NCBI GenBank assembly: GCA_016929335.1
Contig: JAFGIY010000222.1
Coordinates: 16,759 to 80,758, forward strand
From: Acidobacteriota bacterium
GTDB lineage: Bacteria; Acidobacteriota; UBA6911
Length of the DNA: 64,000 bases
Direction of reading: 5' to 3'
The stretch's first letter is position 1. Each line of letters begins with the position of its first letter. Shown in pieces: positions 8,697 to 18,086 of this stretch. The position numbers were made by a program, and so were the translations under genes. Below the pieces are notes generated by a model. That model worked only from the letters and a program-made list of their open reading frames with translations, was not told the DNA's origin and did not search any database.

Positions 8697-9905
8697 ATGG
8701 CATTTTCAAATATGCGCGTGCTACTGATAACCACATGCACACCCGACGACCGAAAACCAGTCAGTTTCATTCGGGCTCTGGCACGCTCCGGTGCCGGAGT
8801 CGGTATTGCATCGGACCGTTATTGGGGAGAAGCCGGATACTCACGCTATCTCAGACACCGTCATCGCATAAGCCACCCGGCGAAGAGCCTTGACAATTTC
8901 ATCTCGGACATAAACCGGCATATCGAACTCTGCCGCTATGATGTCGTTCTTCCCCTGAACGACTACACAACCCTTGCTTTGTGCCTTCAACTCAAAAGCT
9001 ATTCCGGTAAAGCGGCCACAGTGCTGCCCTCACTGAAAGCAATCGAGATTTCTCGAGACAAGCAACGCACTGTTGCCGTTGCACAAGAACTCGGGCTTGA
9101 TGTCCCCAAAAGTTATGCGCCCGAGAATGAAGACGAATTGATGCAGGCAGGCGATCAGGTCGGCTACCCATGCGTCTTGAAATTGCGGCGCGGCGCGGGT
9201 GCCGTCGGTTACCGCATTGCCAAAAGCCGGGACCAGCTTCTGACCGCATATCGGCTCCCCCGCAGGCAATCCGACCTGGTGTTTGATTACGAGCACCTGC
9301 TGGTTCAGGAATATGTTCCCGGCCATACATGCGATGTATGTGTGCTGTTCCGTCACGGAGAACCGCGCGTGGTGCTTACGCAGAAACGGCTTTGGACATA
9401 TCCCGGTGCTGGAGGAGTCGGCGTAATCGTGGAGTGCACCCGCGATCCGCACCTTGCGGATCTGGCCTGCCGGTTTTTTCAAGCCATTGGTTGGCATGGC
9501 CCCGCCCAGGCGGAGTTCAAGATAGATACGCGAACCGGGCGCGCCTGCCTCATCGAAGTCAACGGTCGTTTTTGGGGCACCATTGGAGCCTCTCTTCATG
9601 CCGGAGTGAACTTCCCGCTGCTCGCTTGCCGCCTTGCGACAGAAGGAGACGTCCAACTGATTACCGAATATAATTTGGGACAGCGATTCCGCTACCCTAT
9701 TCCATTTGGGATTCTGGCGCTCATGGAACGTGGGAAAAAACGGCAGGCGCTGGAAGCATTTTTCGGCCCATCCAGCCGGACCGGATCCGATCTGGACTGG
9801 AAGGATCCTTTGCCGCTATTCGCGGAATTTTGCTTCATTGTCTGGAGGCTTATTGACAAAGCCCTGTCAAGGCTGTTCCCGTCTATCGATAGAAGGAAGC
9901 GTTGA
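8697..9905 (+). CDS. ATP-grasp domain protein
   Basis: 402 residues. N-terminal Rossmann-like pre-ATP-grasp domain (MRVLLITTCTPDDRKPVSFIRALARSG), then a central ATP-grasp: DKQRTVAVAQELGLDVPKSY, YPCVLKLRRGAGAVGY (ATP-binding Lys/Gly loop), LLVQEYVPGHTCDV, and the metal/nucleotide site CLIEVNGRFWGTIGASLHAG. This resembles carbamoyl-phosphate-synthase-like and PylC/PurK-type ligases acting on a carboxylate plus an amine. No partner gene is adjacent, so the substrate is open. An alternative start is the Met at 8712, just before the Rossmann strand. The C-terminal region has a hydrophobic helix (LFAEFCFIVWRLID), possibly membrane associated. Confidence 0.8.
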   Translation: MAFSNMRVLLITTCTPDDRKPVSFIRALARSGAGVGIASDRYWGEAGYSRYLRHRHRISHPAKSLDNFISDINRHIELCRYDVVLPLNDYTTLALCLQLKSYSGKAATVLPSLKAIEISRDKQRTVAVAQELGLDVPKSYAPENEDELMQAGDQVGYPCVLKLRRGAGAVGYRIAKSRDQLLTAYRLPRRQSDLVFDYEHLLVQEYVPGHTCDVCVLFRHGEPRVVLTQKRLWTYPGAGGVGVIVECTRDPHLADLACRFFQAIGWHGPAQAEFKIDTRTGRACLIEVNGRFWGTIGASLHAGVNFPLLACRLATEGDVQLITEYNLGQRFRYPIPFGILALMERGKKRQALEAFFGPSSRTGSDLDWKDPLPLFAEFCFIVWRLIDKALSRLFPSIDRRKR

Positions 9906-9976
9906 GAGGCCTTTTCACCAAGCTCTCTCTTCGATTTGCATCCGTCTTTATGGGCTTTCGAGCTTTGTTTCTTTGA

Positions 9977-10402
9977 CTAAAACGCGGGCTTAGCCTTAAG
10001 CACGCCAAGCTGCACCAGGATGCCCGTGAAGTCATAAACCCGGATTTCATGCGCGATTTTATTGTCCGCAAAGTAGAACATAAATGCGCAGTTCATCTCG
10101 AATCGCTTTCCCGTAGGCGCAAGTCCACAGAAATCCCCCTTCTGGGTTCCGGTCATTTTTATAAACTGCGCAGCCTTATTCCGGTCAACCAGCAGGTGTT
10201 CCGTAGAATAGTGCGCATCGGGAAAGGATAAAAACCATTGACTGTAACTCGACAGGAGAGCGCTGCGGCCCACTACTTTCCCATAAAAAGGGCTGTCCAC
10301 TACTCCATCTTCCGCATGGTCCGCAGCAAGCGCAGCAGCATCATGTCGCTGCCATACTTCATCTCTTCTCGCAAAAAACTCCAGAATTTCTTTGCGGGTC
10401 AT
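9977..10402 (-). CDS. SnoaL-like / NTF2-fold polyketide-cyclase family protein
   Basis: 141 residues, single NTF2-like alpha+beta cone. It begins MTRKEILEFFARRDEVWQRHDAAALAADHAEDGVVDSP, the usual SnoaL start, followed by FPDAHYSTEHLLVDRNKAAQFIKMTGTQKGDFCGLAPTGKRFEMNCAFMFYFADNKIAHE, the conserved ester-cyclase core. These small proteins bind or isomerise hydrophobic substrates; many have unassigned roles. GGAAGGGAGG precedes the ATG. It converges with the ATP-grasp gene. Confidence 0.78.
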   Translation of the reverse strand: MTRKEILEFFARRDEVWQRHDAAALAADHAEDGVVDSPFYGKVVGRSALLSSYSQWFLSFPDAHYSTEHLLVDRNKAAQFIKMTGTQKGDFCGLAPTGKRFEMNCAFMFYFADNKIAHEIRVYDFTGILVQLGVLKAKPAF

Positions 10403-10491
10403 GATTCGTCCTCCCTTCCGGGATGCCGGGAAATTTCAATGGCAATTGTCGATACATCATATATAGTTTACACCATTAAAAGCTGCCATCA

Positions 10492-10617
10492 TCAATCTCC
10501 GGTTTTCAGGCTGTATTTGCGGCTCAGCCCGAAGGTGAACAGCAGAAATGGATTGTCTGTGCGGTTAAATTGGATCGGGCAGAGTTTGAGGCCTGGCGGC
10601 AAGGTAACAGGACTTGC
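10492..10617 (-). pseudogene. Possible remnant of an outer-membrane protein C-terminus
   Basis: Between a TAA complementary to 10618-10620 and a TGA at 10492-10494 the minus strand stays open for 41 codons and reads PVTLPPGLKLCPIQFNRTDN, then PFLLFTFGLSRKYSLKTGD. The alternation and the 'F.FG.SRkysL' ending look like the last strands of an outer-membrane barrel, but there is no start codon. It could be a degraded gene end. The surrounding 10403-10683 gap (281 bases) contains nothing else I can support. Confidence 0.25.
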
Positions 10618-10683
10618 TTATCCGCATCCGTCATAGCCCTTTGCCTGCTCCTTTATGCGCGATGGTCGTCCAAATGCCTTACG

Positions 10684-11157
10684 CTATTGCTTTTCGAATA
10701 CGTGCAGCTCTTCAACCTTCTTGCCCTGGGCATCTTTTCTTTTGAGCGTGAGACGCATCGTCTTACCGTCCTTGCTGATGATTTTTTGCATCACGGTACT
10801 CTGTTTACCATTTTCAAGGATAGTAACATACCAATATCCCGGATCCATCAGCAGCTCGATATAGGATATTGATTCGGGGAGAGGCTCGGGCGCCAAACGC
10901 TTCGCAATTCCTCCTTCCCGAGGCCACGACCATTTGGAATAAATGGCGGCGCCGTCGGTTTGAGTGCCTGTCCGCGTAAACTCCATCTGATCGGCGCCTG
11001 CTTCTTTATATACGTCGGTTGCCTCTTTCGGGGCCGTTGCCGACGGCTGAATTTTCGACTTGGCAATGTTTAATTTCCAGGTGCCTATGATGGGATCGGC
11101 AGCCCACAGCGACCCGGCTAATCCGACACAAGCCAATAAAAACAGTATTTTTCGCAT
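10684..11157 (-). CDS. Small secreted hypothetical protein
   Basis: 157 residues with a clear signal peptide (MRKILFLLACVGLAGSLWA) cleaved before ADPIIG. The mature start ADPIIGTWKLNIAKSKIQPSA matches a lipocalin-like small-protein style seen very often in Acidobacteriota ('dP.vGTWKLN.akSkf'). The rest is beta-rich (EFTRTGTQTDGAAIYSKWSWPR, GYWYVTILENGK, MRLTLKRKDAQGKKVEELHVFEK) and lacks catalytic motifs. GGAGAGGG precedes the ATG. Periplasmic or secreted; function unknown. This protein is one of the hints to the phylum. Confidence 0.72.
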   Translation of the reverse strand: MRKILFLLACVGLAGSLWAADPIIGTWKLNIAKSKIQPSATAPKEATDVYKEAGADQMEFTRTGTQTDGAAIYSKWSWPREGGIAKRLAPEPLPESISYIELLMDPGYWYVTILENGKQSTVMQKIISKDGKTMRLTLKRKDAQGKKVEELHVFEKQ

Positions 11158-11261
11158 ATTGCCCTCTCCGGTTTAGATCAGGTTTAAAGCAAAATCAAGT
11201 ATAGCTTTAGCCTTCTTCCGTTCGCATGCAATGCTCTTTAGCAAAAATGGATTCTCATACA

Positions 11262-11289
11262 AACGGGGACACTGGTGACTGTCCCCGTT
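11262..11289. repeat. Dispersed palindromic repeat, copy 1 of 2 (GGGGACA..TGTCCCC)
   Basis: AACGGGGAC at 11262-11270 and GTCCCCGTT at 11281-11289 are perfect inverted arms around ACTGGTGACT. The 22-bp core recurs, in the opposite orientation and base for base, at 48959-48980. It lies just past the stop of the acyl-CoA synthetase gene and may double as its terminator, although the T-run after the stem is poor. Confidence 0.75.
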
Positions 11290-11294
11290 ATTTA

Positions 11295-13445
11295 TTATCT
11301 TGAGATTATGATTCGCGCATCGACGGCGATGCAGCCGCCCTGGTAGGGGAGTACGGGATTGAAATCCACTTCCACGATTTGCGGCTGTTCTTCAAGCATT
11401 CGCCCCAGCGAGACGAGGATGCCGGCAATAGAATCCACATTCATAGGTCCTCTTCCCCGCACTCCCTTGATCAAGGCAGGAGGGAGTGTCTCACGGATCA
11501 GCTTTCTCGCGTCATCAAGCGTGATCGGCGAGAGGCGAAAACCTACAATCTTCAGCGCTTCCACATAGATCCCGCCCATCCCGAACATTACGACGGGTCC
11601 AAAGGATTTATCTCTGAGCGCTCCCAGCACAAGCTCGGTATTGGAAGGGATCATCTTCTGAACCAGCACCTTCATCCCGGACAGCCTGGGCGCTGCTTTC
11701 TTTATATTTGCGGCGAGCTGTTTATACGATCCCTTCAGAGCGCTGTCTGATGCGATTCCAAGCATCACACCGCCGGCGTCCGTCTTGTGCAGGATTTCTT
11801 CGGAGACCACCTTTAATGCAACCGGATACCCAATTCTATTGGCTGAGGCAATGGCACTCTCAACGGATTCCACAACCCGGTAAGGAGGCACTTTGATTCC
11901 ATATTCGCTGCATACCTTGTATGCCTCGGGTTCCAGAAGACTGACTCGCCCTCGCCTGGATGCGCTCGAGATTACCTTTGCGGACGAGCTCTTCGGATTG
12001 GGCTTAAATCTGGAAATTCCGGTTCGCCCGGAATGGGATTTGCGGAAAGCGCCATAGGTTGCCATATTCCCTGCGACCCTGGCGAGCATATCGGTATATT
12101 CGTATGTAGGCAGGCCCGCGTCTTCGAGACCTTGCCTGACTTCGCGCGCAAATTCTCCGAAAGTCACCGCATTCAGGAACGTCTTCCCGCCTTGTTTCGC
12201 CTGGCAGGCCTCCGAAACTTCCTTCACGAGAAGCTTTTGATCAAGGAATGCGCTCGGCGCCAGGATCTGCAGAACCATATCAATGCCTTTATCTTGGAAT
12301 AAAATCTGCAGGACTTGGTTGTGAAGGTTTTCATAATGAGCGGCCGTCAAGTCGACATATCCGTCGGGATGTCCGATATTTGCCATCGGAGCACAAATGC
12401 TCTTGAGGGTCTTCTCCGTCTCGGGTGAAAGCTTTGCCAGCTGCAGTTCATGCGTCGCGGAAATTTCATCAATACAGATTGTCCCGGGCCCGCCCATATG
12501 TGTAAGCACGGATACACGATTCCCTTCGGGAACCGGCTGTTTCGCGAAAGCTCGCACGGTATCGTAGAATTCAAGTATGGTTCTGGCGCGAATGATGCCT
12601 GCCTGTTTGAACGCGCCTTCATATATCGCATCGGATCCGGCAACAGAACCGGTGTGTGACAATGCAGCTGTTGAGCCGATATCGCTTTTGCCGGTTTTTA
12701 TGACTACAATGGGTTTTGCAACGCTGACATCGCGGGCGATCTCAAAAAACTCTCTCGGATTCGGAAATCCCTCCATATACAGTGCGATAACACGTGTAGA
12801 CTCATCGTCTTTGAGGTAGCTCAGCAGTTCGCCCATGGTTACATCAGCCATGTTTCCAATTGAAGCGAACTTGCTGACGCCAATCAGTCGCAGTCTCTCT
12901 GCCCAAAACAGGAAGGAATTGGCAAATGCGCCGCTTTGGGTGAGAATGCTTACTCCTCCTTTTGGATAACTCCCAATATCGAAATTCGTGTTGAATCCAC
13001 TGTAAGTATCAAATACTCCAACGCAGTTGGGTCCGATAAGCCTGATCGAAGCTGATCTCAGAATCCGGACAAGGTCCTGCTCACGCTGTTTTCCTTCGCT
13101 TGTGTTCAGTTCGCCGAATCCGGCAGACATGCATACGGCGGCGGCTACATCGTCAAACCGGCTCTTCCTCTGAACCAGCTCATCGGCGACCTGCATTGTG
13201 AGATCCGCAGATACAAGCAAAACGCAAACATCCACCGGCTCAGGAATTTCCAGCATGTTCTTGTAGCAATGGAATCCGAGGATGGAATCTTCTCGCGGAT
13301 TGACCGGAAAGATATTTCCCTGGTAGCCCATGGACACAAGATTTTTCAGCGCGGTATGCCCCGGCTTTTTGGGATCAGAGGACGCTCCAACGACGGCCAC
13401 GCTTTTCGGTTTAAAGAATGCGTCTAACGCTGATATCTTTCCCAT
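11295..13445 (-). CDS. ADP-forming acyl-CoA synthetase, fused alpha-beta subunits
   Basis: 716 residues. Domain order: CoA-binding Rossmann (1-130; SVAVVGASSDPKKPGHTALKNL), succinyl-CoA-ligase-like region (150-460) with the phosphorylated His in ALSHTGSVAGSDAIY, then a C-terminal ATP-grasp (about 490-716; YGIKVPPYRVV, YPVALKVVSEEILHKTDAGGV, MKVLVQKMIPSNTELVLGALRDKSFGPVVMFGMGGI, VDFNPVLPY). Such enzymes turn acyl-CoA + ADP + Pi into the free acid + ATP, typical of anaerobes that save energy at this step, or activate acids in reverse. It is divergent from the thiolase/HAD-ECH pair across a 374-base gap, suggesting a shared beta-oxidation-like function. GGGAGA precedes the ATG. Acyl specificity cannot be read. 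Confidence 0.9.
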   Translation of the reverse strand: MGKISALDAFFKPKSVAVVGASSDPKKPGHTALKNLVSMGYQGNIFPVNPREDSILGFHCYKNMLEIPEPVDVCVLLVSADLTMQVADELVQRKSRFDDVAAAVCMSAGFGELNTSEGKQREQDLVRILRSASIRLIGPNCVGVFDTYSGFNTNFDIGSYPKGGVSILTQSGAFANSFLFWAERLRLIGVSKFASIGNMADVTMGELLSYLKDDESTRVIALYMEGFPNPREFFEIARDVSVAKPIVVIKTGKSDIGSTAALSHTGSVAGSDAIYEGAFKQAGIIRARTILEFYDTVRAFAKQPVPEGNRVSVLTHMGGPGTICIDEISATHELQLAKLSPETEKTLKSICAPMANIGHPDGYVDLTAAHYENLHNQVLQILFQDKGIDMVLQILAPSAFLDQKLLVKEVSEACQAKQGGKTFLNAVTFGEFAREVRQGLEDAGLPTYEYTDMLARVAGNMATYGAFRKSHSGRTGISRFKPNPKSSSAKVISSASRRGRVSLLEPEAYKVCSEYGIKVPPYRVVESVESAIASANRIGYPVALKVVSEEILHKTDAGGVMLGIASDSALKGSYKQLAANIKKAAPRLSGMKVLVQKMIPSNTELVLGALRDKSFGPVVMFGMGGIYVEALKIVGFRLSPITLDDARKLIRETLPPALIKGVRGRGPMNVDSIAGILVSLGRMLEEQPQIVEVDFNPVLPYQGGCIAVDARIIISR

Positions 13446-13560
13446 ACGTTTCTCCCGTTTCTGTCAATCCTTCAAATGCTTCCTATTGGCTGCAAACTGG
13501 CTACGTTATCAACATGTTCGTTTTGGTGTCAAGAAGAGCATCATGCGTAACGATGGAATT

Positions 13561-13637
13561 CTTGGAGTCTTAGAGCCTTTGAGTCTTTGAGTTTAATCTA
13601 TCTGAACTCAAAGGCTCCAGGCCGCAAAGGCTCCAAG
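13561..13637. repeat. Octamer-built inverted repeat (CTTNGAG type), copy 1
   Basis: The left arm is built from reiterated (T/C)CTTTGAG-like octamers (CTTGGAG, TCTTAGAG, CCTTTGAG, TCTTTGAG), ending at GAGTTTA near 13595; from 13605 the right arm runs back with AACTCAAAGGCTCCAGG and CAAAGGCTCCAAG. Related elements lie at 17064-17126 and 59648-59682. The rest of the 13446-13819 gap, which must contain the divergent promoters of the acyl-CoA synthetase and thiolase genes, shows no gene. Confidence 0.7.
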
Positions 13638-13819
13638 AGAAGCCTGCGGAGGTGGTCTGTCTTCAGATTGAAGAAAGGCTTCCTCAAGTAATGAAATCTG
13701 CCCGAAAACACGGTATTTCGTGCTTGACTATGATTCTCCGTCCCTCCTATCCTAGTTCGTCCTCAATGTTAGATCTTTATAAAGGGAGTCGTGGGTAATT
13801 AATCCGAAAGGAGCTGGAA

Positions 13820-15010
13820 ATGTTTAAAAATGTGTATGTTCCCTACAAAGGATACTGGTGCTCACCCTTTTGCCGTTGGCAGGAATCGCTGCAAAATCAG
13901 CATGCCGTGAAGCTGGCGGCTGAAACGGCGAAGAAGTTCTTTCAACTGCGCGGAATCACGCCTGATATCTTCGATAGCATTGTCTTCGGCGCGACCATTC
14001 CCCAAAAGATGTGGTTTTATGACGCCCCGTGGTTCGCCACGCTGATAGGCAATCCATCTATCAGTGGTCCCCGAGTCGCTCAGGCATGCGCCACCGCCAC
14101 AATTTCCATCAAAACTGCCGCTGCCTTCATCGAGACGGGGAGCGACGCCAATATATTGGTGGCTACCTGTGACCGGGCATCGAATTGCCCAAACATCCTC
14201 TGGCCGAATCCTACGGGTCTGGGCGGGAAACCGGACTTCGAGAGTTGGATGATAGACGGCTTCAACTTTGAACCGACCGGCGACACCGGCCCACTGGGGA
14301 CCGCAAACAATGTCGTAAAGGAGCACGGTATTACCCGGCAAGAATCCGATGCCCTTGTTCTGGATAGATACAATAAGTACCTGATGTCGACGGCAAATGA
14401 CCGCGAATTTCAGAAGCGCTATATGCTTCCTGTGGAAGTATGGCTCTCCAGGAAGAAGTCCATCATTGTAGAAGCGGATGAAGGGATTACTCCTTGTACC
14501 GCCGAGGGCCTGGCAGGGCTGAAAACGATGGGCCCGGATTCCATCATCACTGCCGGTGCTCAAACGCATGCGGCCGATGGGAATGCCGGCATGATCGTCA
14601 CCACAAAAGATAAAGCGGCCTCCCTTTCCGCCGACAAGGGCGTAACCATCCAGATTCTCTCTTATGGATATGCGCGCGCAAAAAAGGCGCACATGCCGGA
14701 CGCGCCAGTGCCGGCTTCAAATCAGGCATTGGAAAAAGCCGGAATAAAAGTGTCTGATCTCAAAGCGGTTAAAACCCATAATCCGTTTTCCGTCAACGAT
14801 ATCATCATGAGAAAACAGATGGGGATCGACGACAAGATATTCAACAACTACGGAAGCTCTCTGATATGGGGACACCCGCAGGGGCCAACCGTCATGAGGC
14901 TGGCTATTGAATTGATCGAAGAACTGGTCCTCAAAGGCGGTGGCTATGGACTGGTGGCCGGTTGCGCGGCAGGCGATACAGGAGCCGCCCTGGTATTCAA
15001 AGTGAATTAA
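13820..15010 (+). CDS. Thiolase family protein (acetyl-CoA C-acyltransferase-like)
   Basis: 396 residues, normal thiolase length. The nucleophilic Cys sits in AQACATATISIKTAAAFIETG, the catalytic His in SSLIWGHPQGPTVMRLAIEL, and the second Cys in VAGCAAGDTGAALVFK. The usual NEAFA Asn-loop is replaced by HNPFSVND, which marks a divergent subfamily. It would condense or cleave 3-ketoacyl-CoA. AAGGAG precedes the ATG and the stop is 29 bases before the HAD/ECH fusion, so the two are cotranscribed. Confidence 0.87.
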   Translation: MFKNVYVPYKGYWCSPFCRWQESLQNQHAVKLAAETAKKFFQLRGITPDIFDSIVFGATIPQKMWFYDAPWFATLIGNPSISGPRVAQACATATISIKTAAAFIETGSDANILVATCDRASNCPNILWPNPTGLGGKPDFESWMIDGFNFEPTGDTGPLGTANNVVKEHGITRQESDALVLDRYNKYLMSTANDREFQKRYMLPVEVWLSRKKSIIVEADEGITPCTAEGLAGLKTMGPDSIITAGAQTHAADGNAGMIVTTKDKAASLSADKGVTIQILSYGYARAKKAHMPDAPVPASNQALEKAGIKVSDLKAVKTHNPFSVNDIIMRKQMGIDDKIFNNYGSSLIWGHPQGPTVMRLAIELIEELVLKGGGYGLVAGCAAGDTGAALVFKVN

Positions 15011-15039
15011 CAGCAGATGATATTTGAAGGAGACATTAA

Positions 15040-17049
15040 ATGACGACAAAAGACCTGTATCCAAGCTTTCAGAATCCCTACCTCATTAAGCCTACACGGC
15101 CTATACCTGAGGAGATGGCAGTACTCGGCGCCGGGCACATCGGCCCCGATATCGCTTATTCATTCCGGCTCGCCTTTCCGCAAAAGAAGCTGTACCTGGT
15201 GGATGTGGTTGAAGAACCTCTGAAGAAAGCAAAGGCACGGTTTGAAAGCTATGCAGAAAAGGGTGTAGAGAAAAAAATGATACGCCCCGAGCAGGTGGAA
15301 GCCGTTCTGGGCAATATCATATACACCACTGATTACAATCAGCTCAAAAACTGTGACCTGGTGATCGAAGCTGCGACGGAAGACCTGGAAATAAAAAAGA
15401 AAATCCTTTCATTGGTCGAATCCGTAGTCAGAGAAGACGCGATCATCACATCCAACACCAGCGGCATATTGGCAAACCAGATCTTCAGCCATTTGAAACA
15501 CCCGGAGAGAACCGCAAATACCCACTTCTTCGAACCGGCGTGGCGCAGCATGGGGGTCGAGGTAATCGCCTGGGAAAAGTCCGATAAAGCCGTCATCGAT
15601 TATCTTCTCTGGCTCATGGCCCAGAACGGGAAAACGCCGCTCGCGGCAGCGAATGTTTTCTCCTTCCTCCTGAACCGGCTGTTTGAAAGCTGGGGGAGTG
15701 AGACTACTTTTATGCTGGATAAGGCTACCAGCAAAGAAATCGATTTCATCAGCGAAGAGTTTCTGGGCATGGGGCCTTTCGGTATTATGACCAATCCGCT
15801 GACCTATGCGTCCCAGACCAGGAGATCGGCTGAAAATCCCGCTTATAAGCCGAACAAACTGCTGCTATCCGTAGATAAATGGACTTACAACAAGCCCAGG
15901 ACTAAGGTCGCCGTGGATCCCGAGATTGCCGATTGGATCCGGATGCGCTTCCTCGGTTGCGTATTTTCCCAGGCCTTCTATATCGCCGACAAGAGCGTCG
16001 GTACTAGTTCCGATCTGAATTTCGGCAGCATGGTCGCCCTTGGCTATAAGAAAGGCATATTCGACCTTATGGGAAGCATCGGCGCTCAAAAGGTCGCCGA
16101 CATCATGAAGAAATTCATTGCCGAGCGTCCCGGTTTCCCGATGCCCACAAAGCCGATTGAGCAGTACCTCGATTTCCCCCGGGATATCCTGGTCGATAAG
16201 AAGGATGGAGTAATCATCCTCACGCAACGGAGGCCTCAGGCAGCCAACGCTCTGAGCGACCATACCTGCAATGAAATACTGGCCGAGCTCAAAAAAGGCG
16301 AAGCCGATCCTTCGGTGAAGGGATTCGTGATCACCGGTTACGGCCCGAAGGCTTTCTGCGCGGGCGCCGACATCGGCGGATTCGTTGCCACCTTCGGCAA
16401 CCACGAAAAGGGGCAGGCGCTGTCACGAGGCAACTCGAAAGTCCTTGAGTACATCGACAAGATGAACAAGCCGGTTGTTGCGGCTCTCAACGGACTGGCC
16501 ATGGGCGGCGGCACCGAGCTGGCCATCCGTTGCCACAGCGCGGTAGCGATGGAAAAGGCCTTCATGCAGCTTCCGGAAATCACCTTGGGAATGATCCCCG
16601 GTATGGGCGGAGTCGTCATCCCGTACCGCAGGTGGCCCAAGGCAGCGGCGAAGTTCCATGCCATGATCGGCAAATCCGAAAGACTGACCGTTCAGGAAGC
16701 AGCGGGAATCGGCATCGTGAAGAAGATCGTGAAGACCTTCCCCGAATTGATCGATGCGGCGATCGCTGAGGTCAATGCTCTCCAGGGAAATATCCCCAGG
16801 ATTCCCGAGGGAGCGGTGGATATGCCGGAGTTCGTTGTTCCGGATGCGCCCATGGCCGGGGATCTTCCCCTCAGCAAGGAAATCCTTGGAATTATTGGCG
16901 GCATCATCAATAAGGCCGCAAAAGCCAAGACGCTGGCGGAGGCTTTGGAGATCGCCTATGTGGGAGCCGGCGATATTTCCTGCGCCCCGGATTGCAAAGA
17001 AGGCGTCAATGCTTTCCTGGAAAAGAGAAAGCCCAATTTTGCAAAATAG
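15040..17049 (+). CDS. 3-hydroxyacyl-CoA dehydrogenase / enoyl-CoA hydratase fusion
   Basis: 669 residues. Domain order is dehydrogenase first and hydratase second, the reverse of E. coli FadB. Residues 1-370 form the NAD-dependent dehydrogenase (VLGAGHIGPDIA nucleotide loop; SNTSGILANQIF; NTHFFEPAW with the catalytic His region). Residues about 385-640 form the crotonase domain (AFCAGADIGGF oxyanion hole; NGLAMGGGTELAIRC and LPEITLGMIPGMGG carrying the two Glu). Together with the upstream thiolase it provides hydration, oxidation and thiolysis of acyl-CoA in the cytoplasm. GAAGGAGA precedes the ATG. No acyl-CoA dehydrogenase lies nearby. Confidence 0.9.
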   Translation: MTTKDLYPSFQNPYLIKPTRPIPEEMAVLGAGHIGPDIAYSFRLAFPQKKLYLVDVVEEPLKKAKARFESYAEKGVEKKMIRPEQVEAVLGNIIYTTDYNQLKNCDLVIEAATEDLEIKKKILSLVESVVREDAIITSNTSGILANQIFSHLKHPERTANTHFFEPAWRSMGVEVIAWEKSDKAVIDYLLWLMAQNGKTPLAAANVFSFLLNRLFESWGSETTFMLDKATSKEIDFISEEFLGMGPFGIMTNPLTYASQTRRSAENPAYKPNKLLLSVDKWTYNKPRTKVAVDPEIADWIRMRFLGCVFSQAFYIADKSVGTSSDLNFGSMVALGYKKGIFDLMGSIGAQKVADIMKKFIAERPGFPMPTKPIEQYLDFPRDILVDKKDGVIILTQRRPQAANALSDHTCNEILAELKKGEADPSVKGFVITGYGPKAFCAGADIGGFVATFGNHEKGQALSRGNSKVLEYIDKMNKPVVAALNGLAMGGGTELAIRCHSAVAMEKAFMQLPEITLGMIPGMGGVVIPYRRWPKAAAKFHAMIGKSERLTVQEAAGIGIVKKIVKTFPELIDAAIAEVNALQGNIPRIPEGAVDMPEFVVPDAPMAGDLPLSKEILGIIGGIINKAAKAKTLAEALEIAYVGAGDISCAPDCKEGVNAFLEKRKPNFAK

Positions 17050-17063
17050 CCGCGCTTAGAACC

Positions 17064-17126
17064 CTCGAGTCTTAGAGTCTTTGAGTTTATTCTGGTTTAA
17101 CTCAAAAGGCTCTAAGACTCAAAGAC
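17064..17126. repeat. Octamer-built inverted repeat, copy 2
   Basis: CTCGAGTCTTAGAGTCTTTG and AGTTTA form the left arm; AACTCAAAAGGCTCTAAGAC and TCAAAG form the right. It lies between the HAD/ECH stop and the DMT transporter gene, where its transcript would fold into a long hairpin and could end the thiolase operon. Confidence 0.7.
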
Positions 17127-17131
17127 CCCAA

Positions 17132-18046
17132 ATGAGCATCATTTTTCTTCTTGTAGGCTTGTCTTCAGGCTTTGCACACAGCATCTATTCCGCATTATCA
17201 AAAGCGCTTCTTAAAAACAGAATAAAGGAACCATTTCTGTTATTCCTTTACATAAGCGTTATTCAAGCTCTCGTAACACCGTTGCTCTGGATCTTTATCA
17301 GGCCGCAATTCCCTCCTTCGGCGGGATGGACGCCGCTGCTCTTATCATGCATCACTTGTGTTGCCGCCTATCTTTTCCTTTACAGCGCACTTCACTGCGG
17401 CGATGTTTCCAGCGTGATGCCGATTATGGGCAGCAAGGTGATTTTCGCCGGTCTTCTGGCAATCCCCATGCTTCATGAAAAGCATAGCTGGCAGATCTAT
17501 ATGGCCGTCGTTCTTGTAGCGACTGCAATCGCCATTCTCAGCTACTCGCCGTCAAAAAGCGGAAGCAGCAAATTCCCCCTGAAGCCGATTGCTCTGATGA
17601 CCAGCTGCTGTGTCATATTCGGATTTACCGACATATTTATCAAACGTTCGCTGGTCTATCTGGACTCCTATAATTTCATGATCTACTACAATTTTACCGT
17701 CGGCATCCTTTCACTTTGCGTCATTCCCTATATCAAAGGAAAACGGGCGTCGATTGTATTGAAGGGCATGGATTTGCGGCTTAGTGTTTATTCCGCGGTT
17801 TCACTTGTTACTGCGACACTGCTGTTTACGGTCATGCTTGAAATGTCGAGCGGTGTGGTCATTCCCAATATCCTTCAGTCGACCAGGGGAATTTTCATCG
17901 TGCTTATCAGTGCCGTCCTGACCCATCGCGGAAGCACAATGCTGGAAACGCAAAGCAGGAAAGTTTACATGCTTCGTCTGACAGCCTCCATTCTCATCAT
18001 AATCTCCATCTGGATCGCCTCAGCATACGGGGTCGGACCAGGTTAA
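17132..18046 (+). CDS. DMT-superfamily (EamA) transporter
   Basis: I start at the ATG at 17132 (304 residues); the frame is open further up to 17081 but those residues merely translate the repeat element. Ten hydrophobic segments in two five-helix halves, each half beginning in the EamA manner (LLVGLSSGFAHSIYSALSKALL; PIALMTSCCVIFGFTDIFIKRSLV). The pair DVSSVMPIMGSKVIFAGLLAIP is the usual end of the first half. Exports or imports a small metabolite across the inner membrane; substrate unknown. No clear ribosome site, which may reflect invasion of the upstream region by the repeat. Confidence 0.78.
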   Translation: MSIIFLLVGLSSGFAHSIYSALSKALLKNRIKEPFLLFLYISVIQALVTPLLWIFIRPQFPPSAGWTPLLLSCITCVAAYLFLYSALHCGDVSSVMPIMGSKVIFAGLLAIPMLHEKHSWQIYMAVVLVATAIAILSYSPSKSGSSKFPLKPIALMTSCCVIFGFTDIFIKRSLVYLDSYNFMIYYNFTVGILSLCVIPYIKGKRASIVLKGMDLRLSVYSAVSLVTATLLFTVMLEMSSGVVIPNILQSTRGIFIVLISAVLTHRGSTMLETQSRKVYMLRLTASILIIISIWIASAYGVGPG

Positions 18047-18086
18047 GTCGTTGATATAAAAAGGAATGGGCGCAATTCCCTATGCT

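Noticed and set aside
17081..17131. N-terminal extension of the DMT transporter
   Set aside because: The extra residues translate the octamer repeat; the family start aligns with the Met at 17132.
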